A DNA stretch of 21,849 nt from an uncultured Veillonellaceae bacterium. GTDB lineage: Bacteria > Bacillota > Negativicutes > Veillonellales > Negativicoccaceae. The stretch spans positions 1-21,849 of the forward strand of contig CABTYA010000006.1 of assembly GCA_902488965.1 (NCBI GenBank), in the 5' to 3' direction. How positions within the stretch are numbered: the stretch's first letter is position 1; the number at the start of each line of letters is the position of its first letter. Made by a program: the position numbers and the translations under genes. Positions 1-6,470 of this stretch are shown here, piece by piece. Under the pieces are notes generated by a model. That model saw only the letters and a list, made by a program, of their open reading frames with translations, was not told where the DNA came from and searched no databases.

Positions 1-30
1 AAAGAGACGACTGCGGTCGTCTCTTTTTTG
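1..30 (+). terminator. Intrinsic terminator of an upstream gene outside the window
   Basis: An 11-12 bp GC-containing stem (arms around AGAGACGAC and GTCGTCTCT, loop TGCG) is followed directly by six T residues. It ends a plus-strand transcript whose gene lies to the left of the window. All 30 bases recur exactly at 1597-1626 behind ompM, which hints that the missing upstream gene is a related porin gene. Confidence 0.85.
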
Positions 31-113
31 TACGGCAAATTTTTCCGCAATAAGGGCGGGAGGGAGAATGTATGCAAAAACAAATCTAATCTATGAAAAA
101 AGAAGAAATCGTA

Positions 114-141
114 TTTACAAGCGTTAGAATTATGTTATAAT
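114..141 (+). promoter_or_regulatory. ompM promoter
   Basis: The -35 box TTTACA (114-119) and the -10 box TATAAT (136-141) are separated by 16 nt. A TGT at 133-135 makes an extended -10. Transcription would start near 148 and leave a leader of about 120 nt before the ompM start. This is the clearest sigma-A type promoter near the left end and suits a strongly expressed envelope protein. Confidence 0.75.
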
Positions 142-147
142 AAGGTT

Positions 148-267
148 GCATCGGAGGCGCGACAGCCGATGCGGGGGAAGCAAAGTAGGTAGAGGAAACG
201 TGGACACTCTTACGGAAACACTTCTCCTTGTCGGTCGCAGACTATTTTTTTACAGGAGGGTGTCAAT
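148..267 (+). promoter_or_regulatory. Long structured 5' leader of ompM
   Basis: The inferred leader begins with a hairpin whose arms are GCATCGG (148-154) and CCGATGC (166-172). A GCGAC at 159-163, inside that loop, could instead pair with GTCGC at 234-238, so two alternative folds are possible. A run of seven T (244-250) lies just before the strong Shine-Dalgarno AGGAGG (254-259). No known riboswitch class is recognised. A stabilising leader or post-transcriptional control is an inference. Confidence 0.4.
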
Positions 268-1575
268 ATGAACAAGAAATTGGCAACAGTACTGGCGGCT
301 ACTTGCGTGCTCGGTGCAACGAGCGCATTTGCAGCCAACCCGTTCTCCGACGTACAACCGAGTGATTGGGCGTACCAGGCGGTAGAACAACTCGCGGACG
401 AAGGAATCATCATCGGTTATCCGGACGGAACGTTCGGCGGCGAAACCAACATCACGCGCTATGAAATGGCGCAGCTGGTTGCTCGTGCAATGGCGCATGA
501 AGATATGGCCAATGCGGAGCAGCAGGCACAGATCAACCGTTTGGCCAACGAATTTGCCGACGAACTGAACAGCCTCGGCGTCCGTGTGAGCAACCTTGAA
601 AAACGTATCGGTAATGTAACGATCGGCGGGGAAGCGAGGATTAAGTACGGCAAAGACAGCTACAGCTCGTTTGACCGGCAGACGAAAAAAGCGCTGGCGG
701 CGGACGGTAACGTCACGGCTCGTTTGCAGTTGGGCTTCGATGCGAAAGTAGCGGAAAATACTTCCGTATTTGCAGAACTCGAAACGAATATCGGTTTGGA
801 TAAATCCCTTGAGGACGTCGACGGCACTATTGAAGTGACCCATCTGTATGTGAACCACGACTTCGGCGGATTTGCATTGCAGGGCGGCCGCTATGACGTG
901 ACCTTGGGTGCGACGGGCTTCTTCTATGACGACGCGTTTGACGGGGTAACGGCGACGTTCGGCGACAAATTCCAACTGGAAGTCGGCTACGGGAAACTGA
1001 AAGCGGTAGATGAATCTGTCACGCATGATTTCTATGGCGAAAAAGCGCCGACGGCATGGTATGCACAAGTCGGAACATCGGTAACCGAGGATGTTACGGT
1101 AAAAGCGTTCTATTTGGATTTGGAAAAACTTGCTGCCGGTCAAGAAAAATATGATGCAAATTTCTGGGGTGCAGGTTTGAATGCGCAACTCGGTGACGCG
1201 GTGCAGCTTCGCGGTGACTATGTTCAAAATACGGAAAAATATGGCGCATGGGGAGATAAACCGCAATTCTGGACGGCGGGTCTGCTCTTCGGCGCCGCAG
1301 ATACGCAAAAAGTCGGCAGTTTCGAAATCGGTGCGGACTATGTCAGTGCGGAACGTCTCAGCTACATGGGCGGATCCGGAATGGATATCGCGGCGCCGTT
1401 GCTGGGCAGTGCTCTTGGGAAAGTAACCTACTGGCAGGCCAGTGCGGCTGTCGTACCGGTCGAAAACACCTTGCTCAAGGCGTACTATGCATTTGATGTT
1501 AAGGCCAAAGATGCGGCCGGCAACGAAGTCAAAGGTGATAATCTTTGGGGCGTTGAATTCAACTACTACTTCTGA
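268..1575 (+). CDS. ompM: SLH-domain outer-membrane porin (OmpM family)
   Basis: This 435-residue protein is probably a trimeric general porin that also tethers the outer membrane to peptidoglycan. A Sec signal peptide (about residues 1-22, cleavage after SAFA) is followed by one SLH domain (about 24-72, with the FSDVQPSDWAYQAVEQL start and a GYPDGTF turn). Next come a heptad-like coiled coil (about 80-112) and a long alternating beta-strand region ending in aromatic NYYF, the usual outer-membrane barrel terminus. In Selenomonas and Veillonella relatives the SLH domain binds polyamine-modified peptidoglycan; that is family knowledge, not visible here. The ATG at 268 has AGGAGG eight bases upstream. 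The gene is monocistronic, between its own promoter and terminator. Family assignment is firm; solute specificity cannot be read from the sequence. Confidence 0.9.
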   Translation: MNKKLATVLAATCVLGATSAFAANPFSDVQPSDWAYQAVEQLADEGIIIGYPDGTFGGETNITRYEMAQLVARAMAHEDMANAEQQAQINRLANEFADELNSLGVRVSNLEKRIGNVTIGGEARIKYGKDSYSSFDRQTKKALAADGNVTARLQLGFDAKVAENTSVFAELETNIGLDKSLEDVDGTIEVTHLYVNHDFGGFALQGGRYDVTLGATGFFYDDAFDGVTATFGDKFQLEVGYGKLKAVDESVTHDFYGEKAPTAWYAQVGTSVTEDVTVKAFYLDLEKLAAGQEKYDANFWGAGLNAQLGDAVQLRGDYVQNTEKYGAWGDKPQFWTAGLLFGAADTQKVGSFEIGADYVSAERLSYMGGSGMDIAAPLLGSALGKVTYWQASAAVVPVENTLLKAYYAFDVKAKDAAGNEVKGDNLWGVEFNYYF

Positions 1576-1596
1576 TTCTTCGGGATATCGGAAGAC

Positions 1597-1626
1597 AAAG
1601 AGACGACTGCGGTCGTCTCTTTTTTG
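1597..1626 (+). terminator. ompM intrinsic terminator (copy of 1-30)
   Basis: The stem-loop and T-tract start 22 nt after the ompM stop codon. The 30-base sequence is identical to the one at the left edge of the window, while the bases on either side differ. The 146 bases between here and the next terminator (1627-1772) are GC-rich, and I see no gene in them. Confidence 0.9.
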
Positions 1627-1772
1627 TGGACAAAATCAACCGATCGGCGGCAATGTCGATGCCGGCGGGCGGTTGACGGGGCAGGACGCGGCGACGGTCG
1701 ACACGCCGGTACTACGGGGCGCACGGACGGAAACAGTGCCGATTGTCGGCCGGAGAAACGGAATGTGCATCA

Positions 1773-1800
1773 AAAAAGAACCGCACTTGCGGTTCTTTTT
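1773..1800 (-). terminator. Bidirectional terminator, mainly for the aldolase gene
   Basis: A perfect 12-bp inverted repeat (AAAAAGAACCGC at 1773-1784 and GCGGTTCTTTTT at 1789-1800, loop ACTT) has A and T tracts at its ends, so it can stop transcription in both directions. It lies 20 nt beyond the aldolase stop codon and also backs up the ompM terminator in this convergent region. Confidence 0.85.
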
Positions 1801-1820
1801 CATACTGCCATACGGAGCGT

Positions 1821-2708
1821 TTATTGTCCGACGGAGGCGCGGTAGATCGTATCCACCGATTCGCCCAGCAGGCGATCGAACTCGTCCGCCGTCATATCGA
1901 CATGCAGTCCTTCAGTCAGCGCGCGGGAGAACGAGGCGATTACGTCGTCATTGGCGCGCAGTTTGTCGTTGGCGACTTCGCGGCTGTATCCGCCCGAGAG
2001 TGCCACGATGCGAATCACTGCAGGATAGTCGAGCAGGCCGTGGTAGAGATTGGCCCGTTCCGGCAAAGTGAGCTTGAACATCACATATTCGTTGTCACGG
2101 AGTTTGGCCGTTTGGGCAGTGAGTTCTCGCAGGAGAATATCCTCGATGGCGGCTTTTTCTTTGGCGTGGATGTCGACTTCCGGTTCGATGATGGGGACGA
2201 ATCCCGCCGCGGCGATTTTGCGTGCGTACTCGAATTGTTGGGCAACGACGCGACGAATGCCGTCCTCGTTGAGTTCTTTGATGACGGAGCGCATTTTCGT
2301 GCCGAAGATGTGGCGCTCTTTCGCTTGGGCGAGCAGGGCGTCGAGTTCTTTCATCGGCTTCATCAGCTGTACGCCATCCGTTTCTTCCGCAAGTCCTTCG
2401 TCGACTTTTAAAATCGGAATGATGCCCTTGTTCCAGAGGTAGTCCGCGGTGTATTCACCGTCGATTTTGGAGTTCATCGTGACTTTGAACAGAATCGCCG
2501 CGAGGATTTTGTCCGCAGTAAAGGACGGGCTTTGAATGATGCGGGTGCGCATTTGGTGGACGAGGGTAAACATCTCTTCGTCACTCGTGTACGCCGTTTC
2601 CGGGATGCCGTACAGGCGCAGGGCTTTCGGCGTGGAGCCGCCGCTTTGGTCGAGTGCCGCGATAAATCCGTCGGCACGGGTCATGCGTTCGAGTTGTTGG
2701 TTGTTCAT
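1821..2708 (-). CDS. fda: Fructose-bisphosphate aldolase, class I
   Basis: This 295-residue cytoplasmic glycolytic and gluconeogenic enzyme reversibly splits fructose 1,6-bisphosphate into dihydroxyacetone phosphate and glyceraldehyde 3-phosphate by Schiff-base chemistry. It aligns along its whole length, from memory, with the short Staphylococcus-type class I aldolase. Landmarks are the N-terminal FIAALDQSGGSTPKAL (residues 15-30), RHIFGTKMRS (132-141), the acid/base region IIEPEVDI (173-180), the likely Schiff-base lysine in MFKLTLP (Lys212), and the phosphate-binding LSGGYSRE (237-244). The ATG at 2708 is chosen over an in-frame start 45 bases upstream because AGGAGG (2720-2715) lies six bases before it and the upstream start would fall inside the promoter. 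It is monocistronic and convergent with ompM. Confidence 0.95.
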   Translation of the reverse strand: MNNQQLERMTRADGFIAALDQSGGSTPKALRLYGIPETAYTSDEEMFTLVHQMRTRIIQSPSFTADKILAAILFKVTMNSKIDGEYTADYLWNKGIIPILKVDEGLAEETDGVQLMKPMKELDALLAQAKERHIFGTKMRSVIKELNEDGIRRVVAQQFEYARKIAAAGFVPIIEPEVDIHAKEKAAIEDILLRELTAQTAKLRDNEYVMFKLTLPERANLYHGLLDYPAVIRIVALSGGYSREVANDKLRANDDVIASFSRALTEGLHVDMTADEFDRLLGESVDTIYRASVGQ

Positions 2709-2735
2709 GGTACGCCTCCTTAGTGATTTGTATAT

Positions 2736-2744
2736 AGTATACCA
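2736..2744 (-). promoter_or_regulatory. fda promoter, extended -10
   Basis: Read on the minus strand, TGG (2744-2742) precedes TATACT (2741-2736), an extended -10 element. There is no good -35 box at the usual distance. Transcription would start near 2729, giving a leader of about 20 nt that contains the Shine-Dalgarno. I see no clear terminator between the ATPase gene and this point, so read-through from upstream is possible. Confidence 0.5.
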
Positions 2745-2785
2745 TATAGGCATGCATCTGCGTACGTTACATCATGATTTTCCGC

Positions 2786-4228
2786 TTAGCGTTTACGCAA
2801 AAATGTACCGAGTATTCCGCGGGCGATTTCGCGGCCGATGGTGCGCGTAATCGTCGAAAACATCGAGTCGAGGCCCTTTTCCATGTAGGTTTTGGGCGGT
2901 CTGCCGCGGCGTGCCGGTGTGTCGTCTTTCGCCGTGTCGGCGCCGGCGGTGACTGCGGCGCGTTGGGCCTGTTCGGCCAAGGCTTCGTAGGCGGAATAGC
3001 GGTCGATCGCATCGCGGTAGGCGGCGTAGAGCGGCGACGAGGTGACGAGTTCGCGGTATTCGGCGTCGGTGAGCGGCGCAAAGGAAGAGGCCGGCGGTGC
3101 AATCAGCACCTTTTCAACAGGGCGGGGACTGCCGGTCTCATCAAGCAGCGAGACCAGTGCTTCGCCCGTACGCAGTGCGGTGAGTTCGGTTTCGACATCG
3201 AGGGCGGGATTGGCACGGAAGGTCTCGGCGACGGCGCGCAGCGTCTTTTTTTCGCGCGGAGAATAGGCTCGCAGTTGATGAATGATGCGGTTGCCCAGTT
3301 GATTGAGAACGGCATCGGGGATATCGAGCGGGTTTTGCGTGATGAAAAAGACACCGACACCTTTGGAACGAATCAGGCGCACGACCTGTTCGATACGGGT
3401 GCGAATGGCATTCGGCATGTCCGCGGTAAAGAGCAGGTGGGCTTCGTCAAAGAAAAAGACGAGCTTCGGTTTGTCGGGGTTGCCGACTTCGGGCAAGGTC
3501 TCGAAAAGCTCGGAGAGCAGCCACAAGAGGAACATCGCATAGAGCATCGGTTGTTGCAAGAGGTGCTTGCTGTTGATGACGTTGATGACGCCGTTGTTGT
3601 CACTGTCCGTACGCAAGAGGTCGCGGATTGCAATCGAGGGCTCGCCGAAAAACGACATATCGGCGCTGTCGTCGAGCAGCAGCAGTTTGCGTTGCAGTGC
3701 GGCCAGCGTCTGCGGTGCGATGCGCCCGTAGGTGAGCGTATACTCTTTGGCGTGCTCGCCGATGTGCGTGAGCAGGCTGCGCAGGTCTTTGGCGTCGAGC
3801 AGCAGGAGTCCGTTGTCGTCGGCAATCTTAAAGGCGATGCGGAGTGCTCCGTCCTGGGTATCGTTGAGTTCGAGCAGGCGCGAGAGCAGCAGCGGACCCA
3901 TCTCCGAGATCGTGACGCGCAGCGGCAGGCCTTCCTCGCCGTAGACGTCCCAGAGGGTGACGGGAAACGCACGGAATGAAAAGTCGCCGATGCCCATCTC
4001 GCCAAGACGGGCGCGGAGATTGTCATTCATACTGCCCGCGCGGCAGAGGTTGGCGAGGTCGCCTTTGACGTCGGCGACGATCGTCGGTACGCCGATGGCG
4101 CTGAACTGTTCACAGAGGACTTTGAGTGTGACGGTCTTGCCCGTGCCGGTCGCGCCGGCAATCAGACCGTGTTGATTGGCTTTGTCGGCGCGTAAAAAAC
4201 TGTCAGCGCCGAGACAGATTTGATGCAT
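2786..4228 (-). CDS. HerA-like ATPase, DUF853 / YjgR family
   Basis: This 480-residue cytoplasmic P-loop ATPase belongs to the HerA/FtsK-related group whose E. coli member is YjgR; the family's cellular role is not established. Walker A is GATGTGKT (residues 25-32). Walker B is LVFFFDEAH (256-264). A sensor-like FFITQNP (294-300) and an arginine-containing RAYSPREKKTLRA stretch (320-332) follow. The tail holds a basic RRGRPPK (440-446) resembling an AT-hook, then a conserved-looking amphipathic end. The ATG at 4228 is preferred to a start 201 bases upstream because GGGAGG lies seven bases before it and a promoter lies between the two. It is divergent from the GIY-YIG gene. A DNA-translocating or DNA-remodelling role is only inferred from the family. 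Confidence 0.85.
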   Translation of the reverse strand: MHQICLGADSFLRADKANQHGLIAGATGTGKTVTLKVLCEQFSAIGVPTIVADVKGDLANLCRAGSMNDNLRARLGEMGIGDFSFRAFPVTLWDVYGEEGLPLRVTISEMGPLLLSRLLELNDTQDGALRIAFKIADDNGLLLLDAKDLRSLLTHIGEHAKEYTLTYGRIAPQTLAALQRKLLLLDDSADMSFFGEPSIAIRDLLRTDSDNNGVINVINSKHLLQQPMLYAMFLLWLLSELFETLPEVGNPDKPKLVFFFDEAHLLFTADMPNAIRTRIEQVVRLIRSKGVGVFFITQNPLDIPDAVLNQLGNRIIHQLRAYSPREKKTLRAVAETFRANPALDVETELTALRTGEALVSLLDETGSPRPVEKVLIAPPASSFAPLTDAEYRELVTSSPLYAAYRDAIDRYSAYEALAEQAQRAAVTAGADTAKDDTPARRGRPPKTYMEKGLDSMFSTITRTIGREIARGILGTFLRKR

Positions 4229-4252
4229 GGATATGACCTCCCTTATAGGTGT

Positions 4253-4261
4253 ATCATAGCA
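4253..4261 (-). promoter_or_regulatory. Promoter of the HerA-like ATPase gene, extended -10
   Basis: On the minus strand TGC (4261-4259) precedes TATGAT (4258-4253). The -35 position is poorly conserved. The predicted start near 4246 leaves a short leader of about 18 nt holding GGGAGG (4242-4237). It faces away from the GIY-YIG promoter about 45 bp away. Confidence 0.5.
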
Positions 4262-4300
4262 TATTGCGGGCGGTCGGCGAAGGAAGGCGATGCGAGTTTT

Positions 4301-4309
4301 TGGTATAAT
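4301..4309 (+). promoter_or_regulatory. Promoter of the GIY-YIG gene, extended -10
   Basis: TGG (4301-4303) followed by TATAAT (4304-4309) is a perfect extended -10. No -35 box is recognisable. Transcription would begin near 4316, which rules out in-frame starts upstream of that point for the following gene and supports the GTG at 4343. Confidence 0.6.
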
Positions 4310-4342
4310 CAAAGCAAGATTGATGCGGAAAGGAAGAGGCGG

Positions 4343-4651
4343 GTGTATTATACCTATATCCTGTGTTGTGCGGACGGCACGTATTATACGGGATTTACGA
4401 CGGATCCGGACGCGCGGACGGCGCAGCACAATGCGGGCAAGGGCGCCAAGTATACGCGTTCACGACGGCCCGTGCGCAAGGTGTGGCAGGCGGCGTGGAC
4501 GACGGAGCATGAGGCGCGCAGCTGCGAGTGGCATATCAAGCGTTTGACGCGCCGTGAGAAGGAATGTCTCGTGCAGTGCGCACCGGAAACGGCGGCGTAT
4601 CGGGCGGTATGGGCGAAGGTCGCGGCGCGTGTCGCCCGGGTCGACGGGTAA
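4343..4651 (+). CDS. GIY-YIG nuclease-fold small protein (UPF0213, YazA/YhbQ-like)
   Basis: This 102-residue protein consists almost entirely of a GIY-YIG fold. The start YYTYIL and the YYTGFT strand mark the two halves of the signature. Next come the conserved Arg in DARTAQHN, the GKGAKYTRSRRPV loop typical of UPF0213, and a helix with EWHIKRLTRREKE. Family members are single-domain putative endonucleases of poorly defined function. The GTG at 4343 is used: AAAGGAAG (4329-4336) lies six bases upstream, and the promoter at 4301-4309 places earlier in-frame ATGs outside the transcript. The gene sits between the divergent HerA-like ATPase and cdaA, with no terminator before cdaA. Co-function with the ATPase is possible but unproven. 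Confidence 0.8.
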   Translation: MYYTYILCCADGTYYTGFTTDPDARTAQHNAGKGAKYTRSRRPVRKVWQAAWTTEHEARSCEWHIKRLTRREKECLVQCAPETAAYRAVWAKVAARVARVDG

Positions 4652-4669
4652 CGCGGCGCGGCGTGCGTG

Positions 4670-4678
4670 TGCTATAAT
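4670..4678 (+). promoter_or_regulatory. cdaA-cdaR-glmM promoter, extended -10
   Basis: TGC (4670-4672) followed by TATAAT (4673-4678) forms a perfect extended -10 in an otherwise GC-rich spacer. The -35 position (around 4650-4655) does not match the consensus. Initiation near 4685 gives a leader of about 30 nt with GGGAG at 4704-4708 before cdaA. Confidence 0.6.
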
Positions 4679-4713
4679 ATTACTAGTATATATCGGGACG
4701 GACGGGAGACAAT

Positions 4714-5538
4714 ATGATCATGCAATTACAAGGCCTGCTTGCGACAATACGAATGCTCGATATTATCGACATTTTGGTCGTGGCGGTCATTTTATATCAG
4801 TTGTATTATATGATTCGCGGGACACGTGCGATTACCCTGCTCAAAGGGCTGTTGATGATCGGCGTGTTCAGTATTTTCAGCAAGTGGATGGACCTTCATG
4901 TGGTCAACTGGCTGTTGGAGAAAGCGATTACGGTATTGATCGTCGCGCTTCCGATTGTTTTTCAGCCGGAGTTGCGCAAGGCGTTGGAGCAGCTCGGGCG
5001 CGGGCGGTTTATCAATCGCAGTTCGATTGTCAATGACGAGGAATTGATGCGGGTCATCGACAGCGTGGTGCATGCCTGCGAGACGATGGCACGGCAGAAA
5101 ATTGGCGCGCTCATCGTGTTTGAGCGCTCGGTCGGACTGGGCGATTTTAACGATACGGGCATCTACGTTGACGGGGTCGTGAGCGAGGAGGTGTTGGGCA
5201 ATATCTTTATCCCCAATACGCCGCTGCACGACGGCGCGGTCATTATTCGGGAAAATCGGGTGGTGGCGGCGGGCTGTCTGCTGCCGCTGACGCAGGAACG
5301 GAGTTTGTCGAGCGAGCTGGGGACACGGCATCGTGCGGCGATCGGACTCACGGAGCAGGCCGATGCGCTGGTGGTCGTCGTCAGTGAGGAGACGGGGACG
5401 ATATCCTATGCGTACGGCGGGCATATTTACCGTCATTTTGACGGGGATAATCTGCGCAATATGCTGAGAAATTATTTGCTCAAAAGCGGAGAACGTTTTT
5501 CCGTGATCGGTGATATGTTGAAATGGAGGCCCAAATGA
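4714..5538 (+). CDS. cdaA: Diadenylate cyclase CdaA (c-di-AMP synthase)
   Basis: This 274-residue membrane enzyme condenses two ATP into cyclic di-AMP, the second messenger controlling potassium and osmotic homeostasis and cell-wall integrity. Three N-terminal membrane helices (about residues 18-34, 38-56 and 64-83) precede a DAC (DisA_N) domain from about 100. That domain carries the two catalytic motifs intact: DGA at 173-175 (LHDGAVII) and RHR at 205-207 (GTRHRAAIG). Length and architecture match Bacillus CdaA rather than DisA or CdaS. The ATG at 4714 has GGGAG upstream. Its stop overlaps the cdaR start (ATGA), indicating translational coupling, and glmM follows, the conserved firmicute cdaA-cdaR-glmM cluster. 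CdaR and GlmM are known modulators of CdaA activity in other species. Confidence 0.96.
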   Translation: MIMQLQGLLATIRMLDIIDILVVAVILYQLYYMIRGTRAITLLKGLLMIGVFSIFSKWMDLHVVNWLLEKAITVLIVALPIVFQPELRKALEQLGRGRFINRSSIVNDEELMRVIDSVVHACETMARQKIGALIVFERSVGLGDFNDTGIYVDGVVSEEVLGNIFIPNTPLHDGAVIIRENRVVAAGCLLPLTQERSLSSELGTRHRAAIGLTEQADALVVVVSEETGTISYAYGGHIYRHFDGDNLRNMLRNYLLKSGERFSVIGDMLKWRPK

Positions 5539-6458
5539 AATTACGACCGGGGGGCAACTGGATCGCCAAGATCATCTGTTTGGTGATTGCGGTGGTGCTG
5601 TGGCTGTTTATTATGAACGATCAAAATCCGGTCATCGAAGGCCGCTACACGGTGCCGGTAGTGACGACGGGATTGCCGTCGTCGCTGGTGGCGAGCGGGG
5701 TGCCGGAGACGGTGACGCTGCAGCTGCGGATGCAGCGCAATACGATGTTGGCGCTGCGCGAATCGGAGCTGCATGCGCGGGTGGATTTGTCGGAGGCCGA
5801 GCCGGGCGAATATCCGGGGCAGACGATTCATCTGTCGCTTCCGCCGGGGGTGGAACTGGTCGAACAGAACCCCGCGGAATTTACGCTGCGGATTGATAAT
5901 TTCGTACTGCGCACGGTGCCGGTATCCGTGCATATTGTCGGCAAGCCGGTGGAAGGACACGAGGCGGCGGTCGACGAGTCGGTACCGGATACGGTGACGG
6001 TGTCGGGTGCGTCGAGTGCGCTCGATCGGATTACGGCGGTGACGGCGACGGTATCGGTCGACGGGCAGCAGCAGTCGTTCCAGACGGTCGCTCCGACGGA
6101 GGCGCGCGATCAGGACGGAAATATCGTAACCGAGGTCAATGTCGCGCCGGCGAATATTTTAGTCAAAATCAAAATGACCGCCATCGACGGCCGTGCGGAA
6201 TTGCCGCTGGTGGCACCGGTGACGGGGACACCGGCCGCGGGGTATCGTCTCGGCGAAGTCACGGTGACACCGGCGCGGATTACGATCCAAGCGCCGCCGG
6301 GCGTATCGGAACAGCGGACGGATTGGCAGTTGCGACCGATTTCGGTCGAGGGTGCCGACAAAGATATGGTAATGCAGGTGCCGATTCCGGTGCCGGCAGG
6401 CGGCACGGTTTCGCCCAAAGTCGCGGAAATACACGTGCGGATCATACCGCAAGCATAA
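5535..6458 (+). CDS. cdaR: CdaA regulatory protein CdaR (YbbR repeats)
   Basis: This 307-residue protein has one N-terminal membrane anchor (about residues 9-28, WIAKIICLVIAVVLWLFIM). The remaining part lies outside the membrane and is built of about three YbbR repeats, each beginning with a pattern like VPVVTTGLP, VPVSVHIVGKP or LPLVAPVTGTP. In Bacillus and Listeria CdaR binds the membrane part of CdaA and tunes c-di-AMP output. The ATG at 5535 is preferred over one 12 bases upstream: GGAGG (5525-5529) sits five bases before it, and it gives the standard ATGA overlap with cdaA. Four repeats are common in Bacillus, so this version looks somewhat short. Identity is strongly supported by context. 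Confidence 0.93.
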   Translation: MKLRPGGNWIAKIICLVIAVVLWLFIMNDQNPVIEGRYTVPVVTTGLPSSLVASGVPETVTLQLRMQRNTMLALRESELHARVDLSEAEPGEYPGQTIHLSLPPGVELVEQNPAEFTLRIDNFVLRTVPVSVHIVGKPVEGHEAAVDESVPDTVTVSGASSALDRITAVTATVSVDGQQQSFQTVAPTEARDQDGNIVTEVNVAPANILVKIKMTAIDGRAELPLVAPVTGTPAAGYRLGEVTVTPARITIQAPPGVSEQRTDWQLRPISVEGADKDMVMQVPIPVPAGGTVSPKVAEIHVRIIPQA

Positions 6459-6470
6459 CGGAGGAACAGT

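Noticed and set aside
250..1308. A 352-codon open frame antisense to ompM
   Set aside because: No ribosome-binding site, no recognisable domain, and it mirrors the codon structure of ompM, whose signal peptide, SLH domain and barrel are unmistakable.
1636..1770. A 44-codon minus-strand frame between the ompM and fda terminators
   Set aside because: It starts directly at the base of a terminator hairpin, has no Shine-Dalgarno, and its composition (Pro, Arg, Ser) is what random GC-rich sequence gives.
2774..3979. A 401-codon plus-strand frame across the HerA-like ATPase gene
   Set aside because: The opposite strand encodes intact Walker A and B motifs and a good start; this frame shows no domain and is a GC-driven shadow.
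4220..4342. An upstream extension of the GIY-YIG protein starting at 4220
   Set aside because: A perfect extended -10 lies at 4301-4309, so this part would not be transcribed; homologues start at the YYTYIL strand.
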